This document shows, piece by piece, positions 36,690 to 46,655 of a stretch of DNA of 64,000 bases. Each line of letters begins with the position of its first letter. The stretch's first letter is position 1. The position numbers were made by a program, and so were the translations under genes. The notes beneath the pieces are model-generated. The model did not search any database, had not been told where the DNA came from, and was given only the letters and a program-made list of their open reading frames with translations. Source of the stretch: UBA4085 sp964556755 (GTDB lineage Bacteria > Acidobacteriota > Aminicenantia > Aminicenantales > UBA4085); assembly GCA_964556755.1 (NCBI GenBank), contig CAZKXI010000015.1, positions 1 to 64,000 of the forward strand, in the 5' to 3' direction.

Positions 36690-39026
36690 CTAGGTTCGGA
36701 CGCGCAGGAACAGCCAGCCGCCCAGGAGGCCGAAGAAGACGTTGGGGCCCCAGGCCGCCAGCGGGGCGCTCAGCACGCCCACGTAGCCCAGGCTGCGAAA
36801 GACGCCCAGCATGATCCAATAGACGACGGCGATGCCCAGGCTGACCGCGATGCCGACCAGGGCGCCGCGCTTGCCCATGGCGAAGGCGAAGGGCAGCCCC
36901 AGCAGGGTCATGACCAGGGACACCCAGGGAAAGGACAGCTTGAAGGCCAGGTCCACCCGGGGCCGGCGGGCGTCGAAGCCGAGGCCCTGGATCTCCCGGA
37001 CGTGGTCCCGCAGCTCTCCGTAGGTCATCTGGGCCGGCTCCTTGGCCTCGGCGAAGAAGAGGCTGCGCTCGTCGAGAAGCGGCGTCTCCCGTTCAATGAA
37101 GGGATCGAAGGTGACCGGGACGCCGTCGCGGAATTCACGGCTCCAGCCTTCGTGAAGGACGAGGGTCTCTCCCCGCAGCTCGGCCCGCTTGGCGTAGAGG
37201 CGGCTGCGGACGGCCCACTTCTCGATGTCCAGCTCGATCACCTGGAGCCCGCTCCAGGCGGCCTGGTCCGGGTCGAAGTACTGGTAGTTGTAGAAGCGGT
37301 CTCGTGTCTTGTTGGCCACCCAGCGCTGGTGAAAGACGGCGTAGGTTCTAGCCGGGGCGTCATTGAGCTCGTTCCAGGCCTCGGACGCCGCCCGGGCCGA
37401 GCGGGGCAGAACCCGCTCCTGGAGGTAGAAGGAAGCTAGGCCCAGGAGAAGGGCCATGGCCAGGGCGGGCACCACGGCCCTATAGAGGCTGATGCCGCAG
37501 GCCTTCATGGCCGTCAGCTCGTTGCTCTTGGTCAGCAAGCCGAAGACCAGCAGGGTGGCCGTCAGGGCCAGGATCGGCAGCCCGATGTGGAGGAACTCCG
37601 GCATCCGGAAGGCCACATAGGACAGCAGCAGTCCGATCGGCTTGCCGTGCTCGTAGAGGTTGTCGATCTGCTCGAAGAAGGTGACGATGGCCGAGACCGC
37701 GGCCAGGCTGGCCAGCGCCAGCCCGGCGATGAAGAGGTATTTGCGCAGGATGTAGCGGTCCAGCGTCTGCAGCACGGGAAGGGCCCGCCGGATGCGGATC
37801 ACGGGAGCGGGCCGGGACTCGGGCGGCGCCGGGTCCGCCTCCCCCGTCCGGGCTTGGCCCCGACGCCGGAGAAGCAGCGGGACCTCGCGGGCCGAGGTGG
37901 CGAAGAGCCATAGCCCCAGGACCCCGAAGACGATGTCCGCGCCCCACATCCCCAGCCAGGGCTCGATCCGGCCCTTGATGGCCAGGTTCTCCCCGGCCGT
38001 GATGAAGACGTAGTAGAGGAAGATGATGACGATGCTCAGGGTGAAGCCGCTGGCCCGCCCCCCCTTGCGGGTGGAGATGCCCAGCGGCAGCCCCAGAAAG
38101 ACGAAGATCCAGCAGGCGAAGGGCAGGGCGTACTTCTTGTGGATCTCGACCTCGTAGCGGCGCAGATCCATCTCGGCTTCGGCCCGGGCCGGGGCGTTCC
38201 CCTCGCGGAGGGAGGCGGTCCGGCGGGCCTGGGCCTCGGTCCGGGCCTCCCGCAGCTCGCCGATGGTCATCTCCCGCTGCCGCTTGACGGCGCTGAAGGA
38301 GCCGAAGACCTTCTCGCCATCCAGCTCCTCCTCGACCCGGCCGGAGAACGTCATCGGGTACTTAGCCGGATCGTTCATGTCGACGTCGTGCTCGGAAGCC
38401 TCGGTCAGGCGGAGGATGGCCCGCCGGGCCTCCGGCAGGATGCTGAGGCCGCCTTCCCGGGCCAGGAGGATTCTCTGCCCGGTGCGCGACTCGCTGGAGG
38501 CGATGAAGACCTTGGACCAGTCTCCGTTCGGGGCGGCTTCGCGGTAGTAGATGGTCAGGCCCGAGATGAGCTGGTTGAACGTCCGCGGCGCGACCTGGGT
38601 CTCGGCCCGCTGGGCCAGGGCCTCGGCGAAGGTCCGTTGGAAGCGGAAATTGGCCGCCGGCGCCGCCGACTGGGCCAGCCAGGACGTCGCGGCCCAGCCG
38701 GCCAGGCCGAAGAGGAGCAGCGGCAGAAGCAGCCGCCCGTGCCCCACGCCCAAAGACTTGAAAGCGGTGATCTCGGAGTCGGAGGACATCCGGCTCAGCC
38801 CGGCCAGCACACCCATCAGGACCGACATCGGCACGGTGAAGGCCAGGATGCCCGGCAGGACGTCGACAAGGAGGCGGCCGATCAGGCTCAGGGGGACGCC
38901 GCGGGTGATGAACAGCTCCGGGTAGAGCAGGAGCTGGTTCATCAGCAGGACGAAGCTGTAGACGCCCAGGCCGATGAGGAAGGGAGTGGCCACTTCGCGC
39001 AGGACGTAGCGATCGAAGCGCTTCAT
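36690..39026 (-). CDS. LptF-LptG fusion: LPS-export ABC permease pair in one chain
   Basis: 778 residues, twice the length of a single LptF or LptG (about 360). Two homologous halves are seen. Half one starts KRFDRYVLREVATPFLIG with SRMSSDSEITAFKSLGVG; half two starts near residue 419 with LQTLDRYILRKYLFIAG and GLLTKSNELTAMKACGIS. Each has three N-terminal and three C-terminal membrane segments around a periplasmic beta-jellyroll (about 115-300 and 520-690). The linker (about 385-418, RRRGQARTGEADPAPPESRP) is cytoplasmic, so the topology works. With LptB (53729) this moves LPS from the inner membrane to the periplasmic bridge. The ATG sits 9 nt from a -10 box. Confidence 0.93.
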   Translation of the reverse strand: MKRFDRYVLREVATPFLIGLGVYSFVLLMNQLLLYPELFITRGVPLSLIGRLLVDVLPGILAFTVPMSVLMGVLAGLSRMSSDSEITAFKSLGVGHGRLLLPLLLFGLAGWAATSWLAQSAAPAANFRFQRTFAEALAQRAETQVAPRTFNQLISGLTIYYREAAPNGDWSKVFIASSESRTGQRILLAREGGLSILPEARRAILRLTEASEHDVDMNDPAKYPMTFSGRVEEELDGEKVFGSFSAVKRQREMTIGELREARTEAQARRTASLREGNAPARAEAEMDLRRYEVEIHKKYALPFACWIFVFLGLPLGISTRKGGRASGFTLSIVIIFLYYVFITAGENLAIKGRIEPWLGMWGADIVFGVLGLWLFATSAREVPLLLRRRGQARTGEADPAPPESRPAPVIRIRRALPVLQTLDRYILRKYLFIAGLALASLAAVSAIVTFFEQIDNLYEHGKPIGLLLSYVAFRMPEFLHIGLPILALTATLLVFGLLTKSNELTAMKACGISLYRAVVPALAMALLLGLASFYLQERVLPRSARAASEAWNELNDAPARTYAVFHQRWVANKTRDRFYNYQYFDPDQAAWSGLQVIELDIEKWAVRSRLYAKRAELRGETLVLHEGWSREFRDGVPVTFDPFIERETPLLDERSLFFAEAKEPAQMTYGELRDHVREIQGLGFDARRPRVDLAFKLSFPWVSLVMTLLGLPFAFAMGKRGALVGIAVSLGIAVVYWIMLGVFRSLGYVGVLSAPLAAWGPNVFFGLLGGWLFLRVRT

Positions 39027-39035
39027 GGCTCCGCC

Positions 39036-39064
39036 ATTCTGACACAGGCGAAAAACCGGGTCAA
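39036..39064 (-). promoter_or_regulatory. promoter of the lptFG fusion gene, probably giving a leaderless mRNA
   Basis: Minus strand TTGACC (39064-39059), 17-bp spacer, CAGAAT (39041-39036), nine bases, ATG at 39026. Confidence 0.55.
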
Positions 39065-39082
39065 TTTACCGGGCGAAGAGCG

Positions 39083-39130
39083 AAAAAAAAGCCGCCCCCA
39101 TCCCTGTCCGAAGACGGGGATGAGGGCGGC
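39083..39130 (-). terminator. intrinsic terminator of groEL
   Basis: Minus strand hairpin GCCGCCCTCATCCCCGTC / GACAGGGATGGGGGCGGC followed by eight T. Confidence 0.92.
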
Positions 39131-39163
39131 TGGAGGGACGTTGCGATCGCCGCGGGGGCGCGA

Positions 39164-40783
<1,620 letters not shown>

Positions 40784-40815
40784 ATCCGTTCTCTCCTTAT
40801 CCTATGTCGCCCGGT

Positions 40816-41103
40816 TCAGCTGACGATGGCGAGAATCTCTTCCTCGCGGAGGATGAGGTGCTCGACGCCGTCGATGTTGACCTCGGTGCCGCTGTACTTG
40901 CCGATCAGGACCTTGTCGCCCTTCTTGACCTGCAGCGGGACGACCTTGCCGTCCTCGTTGACCTTGCCCTTGCCGGCCTCGATGATCTCGGCCTGCTGGG
41001 GCTTTTCCTTGGCGGTATCGGGGATGATGATGCCGCCGCGCCGGACTTCCTGCTCCTCGATTCTCTTGACCAGCACTCGGTCATAGAGCGGGGAAATCTT
41101 CAT
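40816..41103 (-). CDS. groES: co-chaperonin GroES (10 kDa)
   Basis: 95 residues from the ATG at 41103 (GAGGAGG upstream). The lid of the GroEL chamber: ISPLYDRVLVKRIEEQEVRRGGIIIPD includes the mobile loop, followed by GKVNEDGKVVPLQVKKGDKVLIGKYSGTEV. It is the first gene of the heat-shock operon, with promoter and two operators directly upstream. Confidence 0.97.
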   Translation of the reverse strand: MKISPLYDRVLVKRIEEQEVRRGGIIIPDTAKEKPQQAEIIEAGKGKVNEDGKVVPLQVKKGDKVLIGKYSGTEVNIDGVEHLILREEEILAIVS

Positions 41104-41126
41104 GAAAACCTCCTCGATGATTGGAA

Positions 41127-41153
41127 TTAGCAGTCTCTTGCGAGAGGTGCTAA
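41127..41153 (-). promoter_or_regulatory. CIRCE-like operator 1 (HrcA site) of groESL
   Basis: On the plus strand TTAGCAGTC, 9 bp, AGGTGCTAA, against the consensus TTAGCACTC-N9-GAGTGCTAA, with three mismatches. It begins at the last base of the -10 box and covers the transcription start, the classic repression position. Confidence 0.85.
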
Positions 41154-41181
41154 TAATAGGCAAACAGAAGCCCCTTGTCAA
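41153..41181 (-). promoter_or_regulatory. sigma-70-type promoter of groESL
   Basis: Minus strand TTGACA (41181-41176), 17-bp spacer, TATTAT (41158-41153). Confidence 0.8.
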
Positions 41182-41198
41182 GGGGGAAGAAGCAAAAA

Positions 41199-41225
41199 TT
41201 AGCAGATCTTAGCGTCGACTGCTAA
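41199..41225 (-). promoter_or_regulatory. CIRCE-like operator 2 of groESL, overlapping a stop codon
   Basis: TTAGCAGAT, 9 bp, GACTGCTAA. It has the 9-9-9 layout of CIRCE with a better right half. It lies 18 bp upstream of the -35 box and its last bases include the TAG stop of the HTH gene ending at 41222. Confidence 0.7.
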
Positions 41226-41455
41226 AATTTCTTGATTTTGAGAGACTTGGCCCTGTTGTGAAGGGTGTTCCGGTGCAACCCGAGGGCCTTGGCCATCTCG
41301 GTCTTGTTCCCGTTGTGCCGCTTCAGCGAGGCCTCGAGGAAGAGCTTCTGGAACTCCTTCTCGGCGTCGCGGAAGCGGACCCCCTTCTCGACCAGGTCCT
41401 CGATCAGGAGCTCCATCTTCTGGTGGATGTTGAGCTCCTTGAACTTTCTATCCAT
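41222..41455 (-). CDS. small Fis-type helix-turn-helix protein
   Basis: 77 residues. The C-terminal half (FQKLFLEASLKRHNGNKTEMAKALGLHRNTLHNRAKSLKIKK) is the Fis/NtrC-type HTH normally found at the end of sigma-54 activators, but here it stands alone without receiver or AAA domains. The N-terminal 35 residues are helical and charged and may dimerise. Its ATG shares one base with the cvpA stop (TAATG), so it is translationally coupled. It could be a nucleoid or local regulator; the target is unknown. Confidence 0.85.
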   Translation of the reverse strand: MDRKFKELNIHQKMELLIEDLVEKGVRFRDAEKEFQKLFLEASLKRHNGNKTEMAKALGLHRNTLHNRAKSLKIKKF

Positions 41456-42015
41456 TATTTGATCGGCTCGGGAGCGGGCTCGGCCGTCGGGACGGGAGCC
41501 TCGGGCTTGGCCATCAGCTCGCCGTAGGCGGTCTTGATCTGGTCCTTGAGCTCGGCCGGGACCAGCTGGACGGCGGCCTTGGTGATCTTGTAGACCGTGG
41601 GCGCCAGCTTGGAGCCCATCAGGGCGCTCTTGTTGACGGGGAAGGCCAGCATGGCGAAGACGATGGCGCCGGCGATGAGGACGCCCTCGGCGCAGCCGAT
41701 GATGCCGCCCAGGAGATTGTTGACGAAGCCGAGCGAGCCCTTGGTGGCCTTGCCGATCAGCCCGGCCAGGAAGCCGCCGATGATCAGGACGGCCAGGAAC
41801 AGAAGCAGGAAGCCGACGAAGTTGGCCGCGGCCGGATTCTTGATGAACTTGCCGGCGAACGAGGCGACCGGCTTGTAGAGGCTGGCCGCCACGAGGATGC
41901 CGGCCACGATGACGAGCAGGCCGATGATCTCCCGGACGAAGCCCTTGACCAGCCCGACGATGACCGCGATCAACACCAAGCCCGCCAGAACGATGTCCAA
42001 CCAGTTGAACGGCAT
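41455..42015 (-). CDS. CvpA-family membrane protein
   Basis: 186 residues. Four membrane segments (about 6-25, 28-48, 66-90, 100-125) with the family start FNWLDIVLAGLVLIAVIVGLVKGFVREI and the glycine-rich NNLLGGIIGCAEGVLIAGAIV. A periplasmic or cytoplasmic Ala/Pro/Glu tail closes the protein. In E. coli CvpA is needed for colicin V production and envelope homeostasis. It directly follows the PHP gene (TAA then ATG with no spacing), in one operon with purC, the PHP gene and the HTH gene. Confidence 0.88.
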   Translation of the reverse strand: MPFNWLDIVLAGLVLIAVIVGLVKGFVREIIGLLVIVAGILVAASLYKPVASFAGKFIKNPAAANFVGFLLLFLAVLIIGGFLAGLIGKATKGSLGFVNNLLGGIIGCAEGVLIAGAIVFAMLAFPVNKSALMGSKLAPTVYKITKAAVQLVPAELKDQIKTAYGELMAKPEAPVPTAEPAPEPIK

Positions 42016-42903
42016 TTAGGCTCTCCTCCTCGAAATCAGTGCGCTTATCATTCCATAATGGCCGTCCCGAATCAAGCCGAAAGGCACCTGCGGCTTGACC
42101 CGGCCATGGAAGTCGGAGCCGGCGGTGGCCACCAGGCCCAGGGCCTTGGCGGCGGCCGCGTAGAAGCGGGTCTGGGCCTCGTCGTGGTAGGACGTGAAGA
42201 CCTCCAGCCCCTCCAGGCCGCGGGCCCGCAGGACGGCCAGGTCGGCCTCGGTCGTGTTCTGGAAATAGGCCCCCGGATGGGACAGCACGGGGACGGCGCC
42301 GGAGGCCGGGGCCCTCTCGAGGACGTCGAGCAGCGGTATGTGGCGCTTGACGGCGAAGGCGGGCTTGCCCTCCATGAAATAGTCGATATAGAAATGCTTG
42401 GGCGCGAGGGGCTGGCCGGACGCGTCGTAATAGACGGCCAGGCGCGGGTCGCGTCGCGACTCCGGCTTGTCCAGCAGGATCTGGGCGATCTTGACGCCCA
42501 GGGGCGGGGTCGACCCCGTCGCGGCCGCCACCTCCTCCCAAGTCAGATCGAAGCCGAGCCGGCGGAGATTGTCGACCCGCTCGCGGGCCTCGATCCAGCG
42601 GCCGTCGTTGACGTGGGCGGCGATGCGGGCGATGGCCGGGTGGGTCCAGTCGAGGAACGGCAGGAGGCAGTGGAACTCGCGGCCGCCGTAGGTCGCGGTC
42701 ACTTCCATCGAGGGGACGATCTCCACCCCGGCGGCCCGCCCGGTCTCGATGGCCTCGGGGTAGGCGGCCACCGAGTCGTGGTCGGAGAGGGAGATGGCGA
42801 CGAATCCGGCGGTCCGGGCCATGTCGACGATCTGGGCGGGCGTGAACTCGCCGTCGCTGGAGAAAGTCGAGTGGATGTGGAAGTCGACGAAGCCCGGCTT
42901 CAT
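42016..42903 (-). CDS. PHP-domain phosphoesterase (TrpH/YciV-like)
   Basis: 295 residues. Metal-binding PHP motifs FHIHSTFSSDGEFTP, SLSDHDSVAAYPEA, SMEVTA, LSHPGAYF and TAGSDFHG are all present. Family members hydrolyse 3',5'-nucleoside bisphosphates or trim RNA 5' ends. A GGAGGGG lies 11 nt upstream of the ATG. It follows purC by about 50 bp. Confidence 0.92.
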   Translation of the reverse strand: MKPGFVDFHIHSTFSSDGEFTPAQIVDMARTAGFVAISLSDHDSVAAYPEAIETGRAAGVEIVPSMEVTATYGGREFHCLLPFLDWTHPAIARIAAHVNDGRWIEARERVDNLRRLGFDLTWEEVAAATGSTPPLGVKIAQILLDKPESRRDPRLAVYYDASGQPLAPKHFYIDYFMEGKPAFAVKRHIPLLDVLERAPASGAVPVLSHPGAYFQNTTEADLAVLRARGLEGLEVFTSYHDEAQTRFYAAAAKALGLVATAGSDFHGRVKPQVPFGLIRDGHYGMISALISRRRA

Positions 42904-42953
42904 GGACGCCCTATCCCCTCCGCCATTTCGCTCATCCCGCAGAGAATGGCGCG

Positions 42954-43844
42954 CTAGATCTCTGCCTTGCCGGTCAGGAGGCGGAAGATGTCCAGGTACT
43001 TCTCGGACGTCTTGGCGATGATATCGGGGGGCAGAGCCGGCGGATCGGACTGCTTGTCCCAGCCGGTCGTCTCGAGGTAATCGCGGACGAACTGCTTATC
43101 CAGGCTGGGCTGGCCCTGGCCGGGCTCGTAGGTGGCCAGCGGCCAGAAGCGCGACGAGTCGGGGGTGAAGATCTCGTCGACCAGGATCAGGGTCTCGCCG
43201 TCCAGCCCGAACTCGAACTTGGTGTCGGCGATGATGATGCCCTTGGACAGGGCGTGTAGGGAGGCCTTCTGGAAGAGATCCAGGCTGACCTTGCGGATCT
43301 TCTTGGCCAGAGCCGGGCCGGTGACCCGCTCCATGTCCTTGAAGGAGATGTTCTCGTCGTGGCCCTGCTCGGCCTTGGTCGAGGGGGTGAAGATGGGCTC
43401 TTCCAGGCGGTCGGACTCCTTCAGGCCGGGCGGGAGCTTGAGGCCGCAGACCCGGCCGCTCTTCTTGTATTCCTTCCAGCCCGATCCGGAGAGATAGCCC
43501 CGGACGACGCACTCGATCGGGACGACCTGGGTCCGGCGGACGAGCATCGAGCGCTTGTCCAGGGCGGCCCGGTGCGGCTGCAGGGCGGCCGGGAAGGCGG
43601 CCGCGTCGGCGGTGATGACGTGGTTCTCGACGATCAGCGAGGTGGTGTCGAACCAGAACGCGGACAGCTGGGTCAGGACCGCGCCCTTGTTGGGGATGAG
43701 CGAGGGCAGGACGTAGTCGAAGGCCGAGATGCGGTCGGTGGCGACGATCAGCAGGTCGTCACCCACCTCGTAGACGTTGCGGACCTTGCCCTTCTTGAAG
43801 AGGCGAAGGCCGGGCAAGTCGATGTCGGCGGCGGCTTGGGTCAT
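42954..43844 (-). CDS. purC: phosphoribosylaminoimidazole-succinocarboxamide synthase (SAICAR synthetase)
   Basis: 296 residues, the long (yeast-like) form. It joins CAIR and aspartate with ATP in purine synthesis. Motifs: FKKGKVRNVYEVGDDLLIVATDRISAFD, IECVVRGYLSGSGWKEYKKSG, the substrate loop EEPIFTPSTKAEQGHDENISF, and IIADTKFEFGL with LVDEIFTPDSSRFWP. AAAGGTG precedes the ATG. It heads the operon purC-PHP-cvpA-HTH. Confidence 0.97.
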   Translation of the reverse strand: MTQAAADIDLPGLRLFKKGKVRNVYEVGDDLLIVATDRISAFDYVLPSLIPNKGAVLTQLSAFWFDTTSLIVENHVITADAAAFPAALQPHRAALDKRSMLVRRTQVVPIECVVRGYLSGSGWKEYKKSGRVCGLKLPPGLKESDRLEEPIFTPSTKAEQGHDENISFKDMERVTGPALAKKIRKVSLDLFQKASLHALSKGIIIADTKFEFGLDGETLILVDEIFTPDSSRFWPLATYEPGQGQPSLDKQFVRDYLETTGWDKQSDPPALPPDIIAKTSEKYLDIFRLLTGKAEI

Positions 43845-43932
43845 GGGGCACCTTTCTGGCGCTGGGGCTCGTGGCTCGAACGCCTGGAATCATACCCCAA
43901 GAAGGAAAGAGGAAGCAATCAAGGGGCCGGCG

Positions 43933-46575
43933 CTAGTCTTTGTGCCTGGGCAGCCCGGCCAGGTAGCGCTGCCGGATCTCCTCCGCGGACAGGGCCCGGT
44001 CGTAGATCGCCACCTCGTCGATCGAGCCGTCGAACTTCCAGTCCGGCTGGCCGCGGTTGGAACCTGAGCCGATGCGCAGAGGCTCGTCCGGCTGAGACAG
44101 GATCGACTGGGTGATGGCCCCCGTCTTCAGCAGAGCGCCGTTCAGGTAGATGCTGGCGCTGCGGGACGAGAAGATCACGCCGGCCACGTGGCACCAAACG
44201 CCCTGCGGAAAAGGGGCGTCGGCGACGACGGCATCGATGCTCCAATCTCCCCCATCGCCGTAATAGGAGTGGCCGTGCCGGACGCCCCAGATCAACTGAT
44301 CCTTCGAATTCAGGAAGAGGGCGTAGGCGACGCCATCATAGGTCATGGCGCCTTTGGCGATGATCGTTTGGATCGACCGGCCCGGGCCGGCGACCTTGAT
44401 CCAGGCCTCCATCGTCAGCTCGTGCAGGATGTCCAAATAAGGGGGCGTCCTCGCCGCGGGCTGAAAGCTCTCCATCTTCCAGATCTCCGGGCGCCTGGCC
44501 CCGGCCTGAAAGGCGATGCTCCCGCCTTCAGGGTGGATGCGCAGCCCGGAGGAGCCGTCACCGAAAGCCGTGTCCGTAGCCAGAACGCCGGCCATCGCGG
44601 GCTCCCGGTCGCTCGGCGAGATACGCCACATTTCCAGCCGGTAGGCGGACGGGGCGCTCTCGACCGCCTTGGCGAAGAAAAGGTATCGGCCGTCGGGCGC
44701 CCAGACCAGCCCCTCGCGCCGAATCGCTTCGCGGCCGCCCAGTCGGAGGATCTCGCGGGCTTCGCCCCCCTGGCTCGGCATGGTCCACAGACTGTCGGAG
44801 AATCCTACCGCCGTCCGGGCGCGGAGCGTGAAGGCCAGCTCCATCTCGTTCGGGGAGAGGGCCAGGTTCGTGATCTCCGATCCCAGCGGCGCGCCGTAGA
44901 GATCCGCCTCGCTTCCCGAGGCCGGATCGCGCTTCAGAATACGGTAAGCCTTGTCGGCGAAAGCGATGTCGGGCCGGGCCAGATAGAGGGTTTTCCCGTC
45001 TCGCGTCCATTCGCCTCCCAAGGCGTCCGCCTCGGGGTTGCTCGAGAGCACGCCCGCGACTCCCCCGGTCCGGACATCGACCCGACAGAACCCCCTGTGC
45101 CGGAGCTGGCGGTCAGAACCGGACAGGAAAATCGAAGTCCCGTTCCCGGTCCAGCGGGAGATACCTGGCGTCTCCAGGTCGAACGGAAAGGGGATTTCCT
45201 TCTCCTCCCCGGTCTGAAGCGAGCGGACGCAGAGCACCCAGCGCCCGTCCTCCCGGCTCGCGTAGTAGGAGAGCATTCGCCCGTCGGGCGAGAAGAGGGG
45301 ATACCGGGTCGTTCCGGCGGAGCGCGCGCCCATGCGGGCCGGGGCGGCCAGAAGCTGCGCCGCGGCCGCATCATACCCGACGGTGTAGGCATCCGTCCCC
45401 CCGCTCTCGAGGGCGTAGTAGAAGGACCCGCCTCGGGTGAAGCCCAGAGGCTCGATCGGCCCGGTATCGGATTTGACCGCCAGGGGAGCGCCCGAAGGCT
45501 TCCCGTTGGCCACGGGGATCGACCACATGCCCCATTGGACGGCGCGGTCGCTGATGAAGAGAACGCTCTTGCCGTCGGGCGCCCAGCCGAGCAGCCGGTC
45601 GTCGGCGGGATGCTGGATCAGGGGAACCTCTTGGCTCCCGTCGACCGCCAGGAGGAAGATGTCGCTGCCGTCCGAGTCCTCCGGCTGCGGATAGTCGTAG
45701 GCGACGAAGCGGCCGTCCGGGGAGAAGCAGCGCGGACGCGCTCGGCGCTTGCCGAGCGTCTTCAGGATGCGGACCGAGCCGTCGCCCGCCGAGATCAAGG
45801 CGATCTGGTGGGCCTCGGACCCGCCGCTCCCGTCCCGGAGAGAAAGCGAGGCGAGGATGCGGGCGCCGTCCGGCGACCAGGCGCCGAGATCGAGGCCGCT
45901 GAGGCGCTCGTTCCGGAGGAGGGCCCTCTGCCCGAACCCGTCCGTGCCGATCAGCCGCAGCTCGTAGAGAGAGTCGTCGGTGACCCAGACGTAGGCCACG
46001 CGCCGGCCGTCCGGAGAGATGATGGACCTGGCGCCGGGATACTCGAGCCGGTTGGTATTCTTCGTCAGGTCGCGCGTCTCCCCGGTGGCCAGATCGCGCA
46101 GGGCGATATTGGCGGTGACCCGATTGGTGAAGGACAGATAGCGCCCGTCCCAGGACGGGGCGCCCTCGGCGTTCACCTCGGGCCCCGTCCACACGCGGCG
46201 GACGACCGGGTAGGAGCCGCCGGGCTTGGGGCTCAGAGCGGCCAGGCGCGAGCGGGCCTCGGCCAGAGGCTCCTTTTGGTCGGCGAACTCGCGGACCACG
46301 CGCTCGTAGGCGGGACGGGCTTGGGGATTCTGGAGGATCTCGTAGCACCGGCCCAGCCGGACCAGCGCCTGGGCCGCCACGGCCCGATGAGAGCCGTTGG
46401 CCAGCTTGCGGTACTGCTCGATGGCGCTGGTCAAGTTTCCGTCGACCAGCTCCGCCTTGAGGGCCGCCTGGAGGGCCACTTCCGCCTGGATATCTCCGGC
46501 CTGGCCGGCCGGGAGACCGGCCGGCCGGACCGGGCCGAGCAGAGCCGCCGCCAGCAGCAGGCATTTCAGCTTCAT
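43933..46575 (-). CDS. secreted TPR + PD40 beta-propeller + LamG protein
   Basis: 880 residues. Signal peptide (MKLKCLLLAAALLGPVRPAG); a short TPR-like part (about 30-115, AIEQYRKLANGSHRAVAAQALVRLGRCYEIL); a TolB/PD40-type beta propeller over about 125-670 with many copies of the SPDGR(x)V/L motif (ISPDGRRVAYVW, WSPDGARILAS, FSPDGRFVAYDY, WAPDGKSVLFIS, FSPDGRMLSYYA, WAPDGRYLFFAK); and a C-terminal LamG/concanavalin-like domain (about 700-875, LTMEAWIKV ... VWCHVAGVIFSSRSASIYLNG). No catalytic residues are seen. It may bind a glycan or protein at the surface. It lies 80 bp downstream of the two-component pair. Confidence 0.85.
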   Translation of the reverse strand: MKLKCLLLAAALLGPVRPAGLPAGQAGDIQAEVALQAALKAELVDGNLTSAIEQYRKLANGSHRAVAAQALVRLGRCYEILQNPQARPAYERVVREFADQKEPLAEARSRLAALSPKPGGSYPVVRRVWTGPEVNAEGAPSWDGRYLSFTNRVTANIALRDLATGETRDLTKNTNRLEYPGARSIISPDGRRVAYVWVTDDSLYELRLIGTDGFGQRALLRNERLSGLDLGAWSPDGARILASLSLRDGSGGSEAHQIALISAGDGSVRILKTLGKRRARPRCFSPDGRFVAYDYPQPEDSDGSDIFLLAVDGSQEVPLIQHPADDRLLGWAPDGKSVLFISDRAVQWGMWSIPVANGKPSGAPLAVKSDTGPIEPLGFTRGGSFYYALESGGTDAYTVGYDAAAAQLLAAPARMGARSAGTTRYPLFSPDGRMLSYYASREDGRWVLCVRSLQTGEEKEIPFPFDLETPGISRWTGNGTSIFLSGSDRQLRHRGFCRVDVRTGGVAGVLSSNPEADALGGEWTRDGKTLYLARPDIAFADKAYRILKRDPASGSEADLYGAPLGSEITNLALSPNEMELAFTLRARTAVGFSDSLWTMPSQGGEAREILRLGGREAIRREGLVWAPDGRYLFFAKAVESAPSAYRLEMWRISPSDREPAMAGVLATDTAFGDGSSGLRIHPEGGSIAFQAGARRPEIWKMESFQPAARTPPYLDILHELTMEAWIKVAGPGRSIQTIIAKGAMTYDGVAYALFLNSKDQLIWGVRHGHSYYGDGGDWSIDAVVADAPFPQGVWCHVAGVIFSSRSASIYLNGALLKTGAITQSILSQPDEPLRIGSGSNRGQPDWKFDGSIDEVAIYDRALSAEEIRQRYLAGLPRHKD

Positions 46576-46655
46576 TCCGTCCCCCTCGCCTCCCTTACGC
46601 TAGCGGCTCTCCCATCAGGCTCACATCCCCATCCCGGTTATGATCAGGCATCATC

